Source: Bradyrhizobium sp. LMTR 3 (GTDB lineage: Bacteria > Pseudomonadota > Alphaproteobacteria > Rhizobiales > Xanthobacteraceae). Taken from it: a stretch of 64,000 nucleotides of DNA. The DNA is taken from positions 248,001 through 312,000 of the forward strand of contig NZ_MAXC01000043.1 of NCBI RefSeq assembly GCF_001693485.1, in the 5' to 3' direction. Numbering within the stretch: the first letter of the stretch is position 1; each line of letters opens with the position of its first letter. Positions 61,530 to 64,000 of this stretch are shown here, piece by piece. The notes beneath the pieces are model-generated. The model was not told the origin of the DNA, made no database searches, and saw only the letters and a program-made list of their open reading frames with translations. Position numbers and translations under genes: made by a program.

Positions 61530-62588
61530 ATGAAACTGCTTCGCAACACCGTCATTCGCGCCGGGCTGGAAGCGCTGTACTTCTCCAGAGCGCACTACCT
61601 GCTGCGACCAATCTTCGCAGGCGTCGGCGTCATTTTCATGCTGCACCACGTCCGTCCGCGCCGCGACGGCGAGTTTCAACCCAATCATCATCTCGAAGTC
61701 GAGCCGGAGTTCTTGCGCGCGATGCTCGCGCATCTTCGCGCGCTCGACGTCGACATCGTCACCATGGACGAGGTGCATCAGCGACTCCAGAAGCGGGATT
61801 TCGCGCGGCGCTTTGCCTGCTTTACCCTCGACGACGGCTATCGCGACAATCGCGATTACGCTCTGCCGGTGATGCGTGAGTTTGACGCGCCCCTTACCGT
61901 TTACGTCACGAGCGATTTCGCCGAAGGCACTGGAAGGTTGTGGTGGGTCGCGCTCGAAAAAGCGATCGCCAAGACGGCCTCGATCGAAGTCCCGATCGGC
62001 GGCGCAGCCACCCGCCTCGATACCTCGACGCCGGCAGCCAAGCAGGCGGCCTTCGACCGCATGCACGACTGGCTGCGCGGACTTCCGGGCGAACACGACG
62101 TGCAGCGCGAAATCTCCGCGCTATGCACGCGCCATGACGTCGACGAGTCTCTCATCGCCCGCGATCTCTGCATGTCCTGGGAGGAATTGAAGGCGTTCGC
62201 GGACGATTCCTTGGTGACGATCGGCGCGCATACGGTCACGCATTGCAATCTGGCGCGGCAGAGCGAAGAGGCCGCGTGGCTCGAACTGACCGAAAGCCGC
62301 ACGCGGATCGAAGCCGAGTTGCAGCGGCCGGTGCTTCATCTCGCCTATCCCTATGGCGACCGGATCGCCGCGGGCCGGCGCGAATTCGCCCTGGCGAAGG
62401 CGGCGGGATTCAAGACGGCAGTCACGACGCGGCCGGGCATGATCTTCCCCGAAAGCGCCAATCACCTCACCGCGCTGCAGCGGGTCTCGCTGAACGGCAA
62501 CTACCAGGACGAACGGATCATCCCCGTCCTGACCTCCGGCGCCGCCACCGCGATGTGGAACGGCTTTCGCCGCATCGACGCGGCGTAG
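61530..62588 (+). CDS. Polysaccharide deacetylase (NodB/CE4 family)
   Basis: A 352-residue CE4-family deacetylase-like protein. The catalytic/metal motif is FTLDDGYRDN (Asp-Asp) with later HTVTHCNL (His) and the LAYPYGD signature. It has a CE4 layout with a central insertion (residues about 140–210) absent in short chitin deacetylases. No signal peptide is evident. It probably acts on an exopolysaccharide or lipid-linked glycan; the target is unknown. It is divergent from the OmpA-family gene. Confidence 0.85.
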   Translation: MKLLRNTVIRAGLEALYFSRAHYLLRPIFAGVGVIFMLHHVRPRRDGEFQPNHHLEVEPEFLRAMLAHLRALDVDIVTMDEVHQRLQKRDFARRFACFTLDDGYRDNRDYALPVMREFDAPLTVYVTSDFAEGTGRLWWVALEKAIAKTASIEVPIGGAATRLDTSTPAAKQAAFDRMHDWLRGLPGEHDVQREISALCTRHDVDESLIARDLCMSWEELKAFADDSLVTIGAHTVTHCNLARQSEEAAWLELTESRTRIEAELQRPVLHLAYPYGDRIAAGRREFALAKAAGFKTAVTTRPGMIFPESANHLTALQRVSLNGNYQDERIIPVLTSGAATAMWNGFRRIDAA

Positions 62589-62595
62589 TTCTCAC

Positions 62596-62778
62596 TTCCC
62601 TTCTCCCCTTGTGGGAGAAGGTGGATCGCTGGCGCGAAGCGGCAGCGAGACGGATGAGGGGTTCTTTCCGCGGAGAGAACCCCTCATCCGGCGCCGTAGC
62701 CGATGCGAAGCATCGGCGTTCTAAGTGACGGCGGCCAAAGGCCGCCTATGCCACCTTCTCCCACAAGGGGAGAAGGAA
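62596..62778. repeat. Palindromic intergenic repeat, family F
   Basis: Terminal inverted repeats TTCCCTTCTCCCCTTGTGGG… (62596–62624) and the inverse ending GGGGAGAAGGAA (62751–62778) are nearly perfect. The interior has a second palindrome (ACCCCTCATCC/GGATGAGGGGT). It is a repeat type frequent in Bradyrhizobium intergenic regions. Confidence 0.75.
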
Positions 62779-62847
62779 GAGCAGCGGCGTCCTTGACTCA
62801 CCCTGCTCCCACGCCCAAAACCTCCGGCAAAGCAATGGAGGAACGCA

Positions 62848-63648
62848 ATGTTCAAGGATCTGTTCTCGCTCAACGGCCGCATCGCGCTGGTGACGGGCGG
62901 CTCGCGCGGCATCGGCAAGATGATCGCGGCCGGCTTTCTCGCGCAGGGCGCGGCGAAGGTTTACATCACCGCGCGCAAGGCAGGTCCCTGCGAGGCGACC
63001 GCCAAAGAACTCACCGCTGCCTATGACGGCGAATGCATCGCACTGCCGATCGACATCTCGACCGTCGAAGGCTGCGAAAAGCTGGCATCCGAAATCATCA
63101 GGCTGGAGCCGAAGCTCGACATCCTCGTCAACAATGCGGGTGCGGCGTGGGGCGCGGAATTCGACGAATTCCCCGAAAGCGGCTGGGACAAGGTCATGGA
63201 CCTCAACGTCAAGTCGCTGTTCTTCCTGACCAAGGCGCTGGCGAAACCATTGCGCGCGGCGGCATCACCCGAGCGGCCTGCCAAGGTGATCAACATCGCC
63301 TCCATCGACGGCATCTTCGTCAACCCAACGGAGACCTATTCCTATGCGGCAAGCAAGGCGGCGGTGATCCATCTGACGCGGCGCATGGCGACCAAGCTGA
63401 TCAAGGACAACATCAACGTCACCGCGATTGCGCCGGGCGCGTTCGCATCGGACATGAACCGCGCCGCGCGCGACCAGTCCGACGAGGTCGCCAAACGCGT
63501 TCCGGCGCGGCGCATCGGCACCGATGAGGATATGGCCGGTGTCGCGATCTATCTCGCCTCGCGCGCGGGCGACTATGTGGTCGGCAATACGATCGCGGTG
63601 GACGGCGGCGTGGTGTATGCGACTGCAGGAAACGAGATTGCGGGGTAG
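62848..63648 (+). CDS. Short-chain dehydrogenase/reductase (SDR)
   Basis: A 266-residue classical SDR. The NAD(P)-binding motif is TGGSRGIGKMI, then NNAG (LVNNAGAAWGA), and the catalytic block NIASID … YSYAASKAAV supplies the Ser/Tyr/Lys set. The basic residue after the Gly-motif region (ARKAG) suggests NADP preference. GGAGG is positioned before the ATG. It is similar to RhlG-type 3-oxoacyl reductases; the substrate is not identifiable. Confidence 0.9.
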   Translation: MFKDLFSLNGRIALVTGGSRGIGKMIAAGFLAQGAAKVYITARKAGPCEATAKELTAAYDGECIALPIDISTVEGCEKLASEIIRLEPKLDILVNNAGAAWGAEFDEFPESGWDKVMDLNVKSLFFLTKALAKPLRAAASPERPAKVINIASIDGIFVNPTETYSYAASKAAVIHLTRRMATKLIKDNINVTAIAPGAFASDMNRAARDQSDEVAKRVPARRIGTDEDMAGVAIYLASRAGDYVVGNTIAVDGGVVYATAGNEIAG

Positions 63649-63666
63649 TGCGGCTTCTATAACCGG

Positions 63667-63800
63667 CGTCGTCCCGGCGAACGCCGGGACCCATACCGCG
63701 TGATCTATCAGGAGCGCGCCAAGTACAGACCCAAGTACAGACGCCCCGCAAAATAACAGCGTCTTGTGGTTATGGGTCCCGGCTCGAGGCCGGGACGACG
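63667..63800. repeat. Palindromic intergenic repeat, family D variant
   Basis: The left arm CGTCGTCCCGGCGAACGCCG… (63667–63695) and the right arm GGGTCCCGGCTCGAGGCCGG (to 63800) are inverse. Inside is a tandem 12-base duplication CCAAGTACAGAC (63719–63730 and 63731–63742), an unusual insertion in this family. Confidence 0.75.
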
Positions 63801-63806
63801 TAGAGA

Positions 63807-64000
63807 TCACGGCTCGTCCTTCGTATATTCGACATCAGCCTTCGGCGCGTTGGGCAGTTCGCGCTCCAGCGCTTCACGATACCGCAAACATCCGCGCAAG
63901 AATTTCGGCCAAGGCGGAACGGCTACGTCGGGCGTGACCCGCTCGGGCAAGTGGCCCCAGAGATTGGGATGGTGCCAGCACAGGTCGTGGCCGGTGCTGT
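63807..64000 (-). CDS. Partial hypothetical protein (C-terminal end)
   Basis: About 63 residues of a minus-strand gene are visible, ending at a TGA at 63807. The visible end includes STGHDLCWHHPNLWGHLPER and LRYREALERELPNAPKADVE. It is rich in Trp, His and Pro and has no recognised domain. The rest lies beyond the window. Confidence 0.55.
   Translation of the reverse strand, partial: STGHDLCWHHPNLWGHLPERVTPDVAVPPWPKFLRGCLRYREALERELPNAPKADVEYTKDEP

Overview
The window is a high-G+C alphaproteobacterial chromosome segment, most likely Bradyrhizobium or a close relative. Pointers are GcrA with a cluster of GANTC (CcrM) sites in front of it, a SAM-II riboswitch ahead of metZ, the dcd–metZ–apaG–hslO–argF–argD neighbourhood, an OpgC-type glucan succinyltransferase, and many palindromic intergenic repeats of the kind that litter Bradyrhizobium genomes. 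No insertion sequence, transposase, phage gene, rRNA or CRISPR array was seen.

Layout. 1–5.4 kb (minus): a branched-chain-amino-acid-type (Liv/HAAT) ABC uptake operon ending in a long-chain acyl-CoA ligase cut by the window edge. 5.7–13.4 kb: an ABC exporter pair, a Bug-family binding protein, an epoxide-hydrolase-like enzyme, a metallo-hydrolase-fold protein, an amidohydrolase and an M29 aminopeptidase. 13.6–18.7 kb: small proteins, a DEAD-box helicase, a 3-methyladenine glycosylase and a triple-rhodanese protein. 18.7–22.9 kb: a LysR regulator, a split thiamine-diphosphate decarboxylase, an ECF-like sigma factor, a DUF4142 protein and a cupredoxin. 23–29 kb: a chemoreceptor, a toxin-antitoxin pair whose toxin is frameshifted, tRNA-Gly(CCC), ogt beside an AraC regulator with a Cys/His cluster, and small enzymes. 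29–36 kb: a MATE exporter, a PQQ-type sugar dehydrogenase lipoprotein, and an operon of acyltransferase, MacB/DevC-like permease, ATPase and esterase. 36–47 kb: dcd, SAM-II/metZ, opgC with two SGNH hydrolases, apaG, hslO, argF, argD, gcrA. 47–58 kb: the pho/pst locus. 58–64 kb: a YbhN-type membrane protein, an OmpA/BON envelope protein, a polysaccharide deacetylase, an SDR oxidoreductase and a partial gene.

The most striking region is 52.9–57.2 kb. The phosphate regulon runs phoR–pstS–pstC–pstA–pstB–phoU–phoB on the minus strand, but about 4 kb carrying arsenite oxidase genes (aioB, aioA) and a divergent ArsR-family regulator lies between phoR and pstS. A decayed second copy of the phoR 3' end (core 52968–53145 against 57045–57223, same orientation, about 94% identical by hand alignment) sits on the pst side. 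The aio module is thus bracketed by direct repeats of phoR. This suggests it entered by homologous recombination inside phoR, placing arsenite oxidation directly upstream of, and co-oriented with, the high-affinity phosphate transporter. The aio promoter region carries a perfect operator-like palindrome abutting a predicted -10 element and two hairpins that differ by matched changes in both arms.

A second well-resolved regulatory element is the metZ leader. There the SAM-II aptamer, a 10-bp antiterminator and a U-tract terminator use overlapping segments and read as a complete transcription attenuator.
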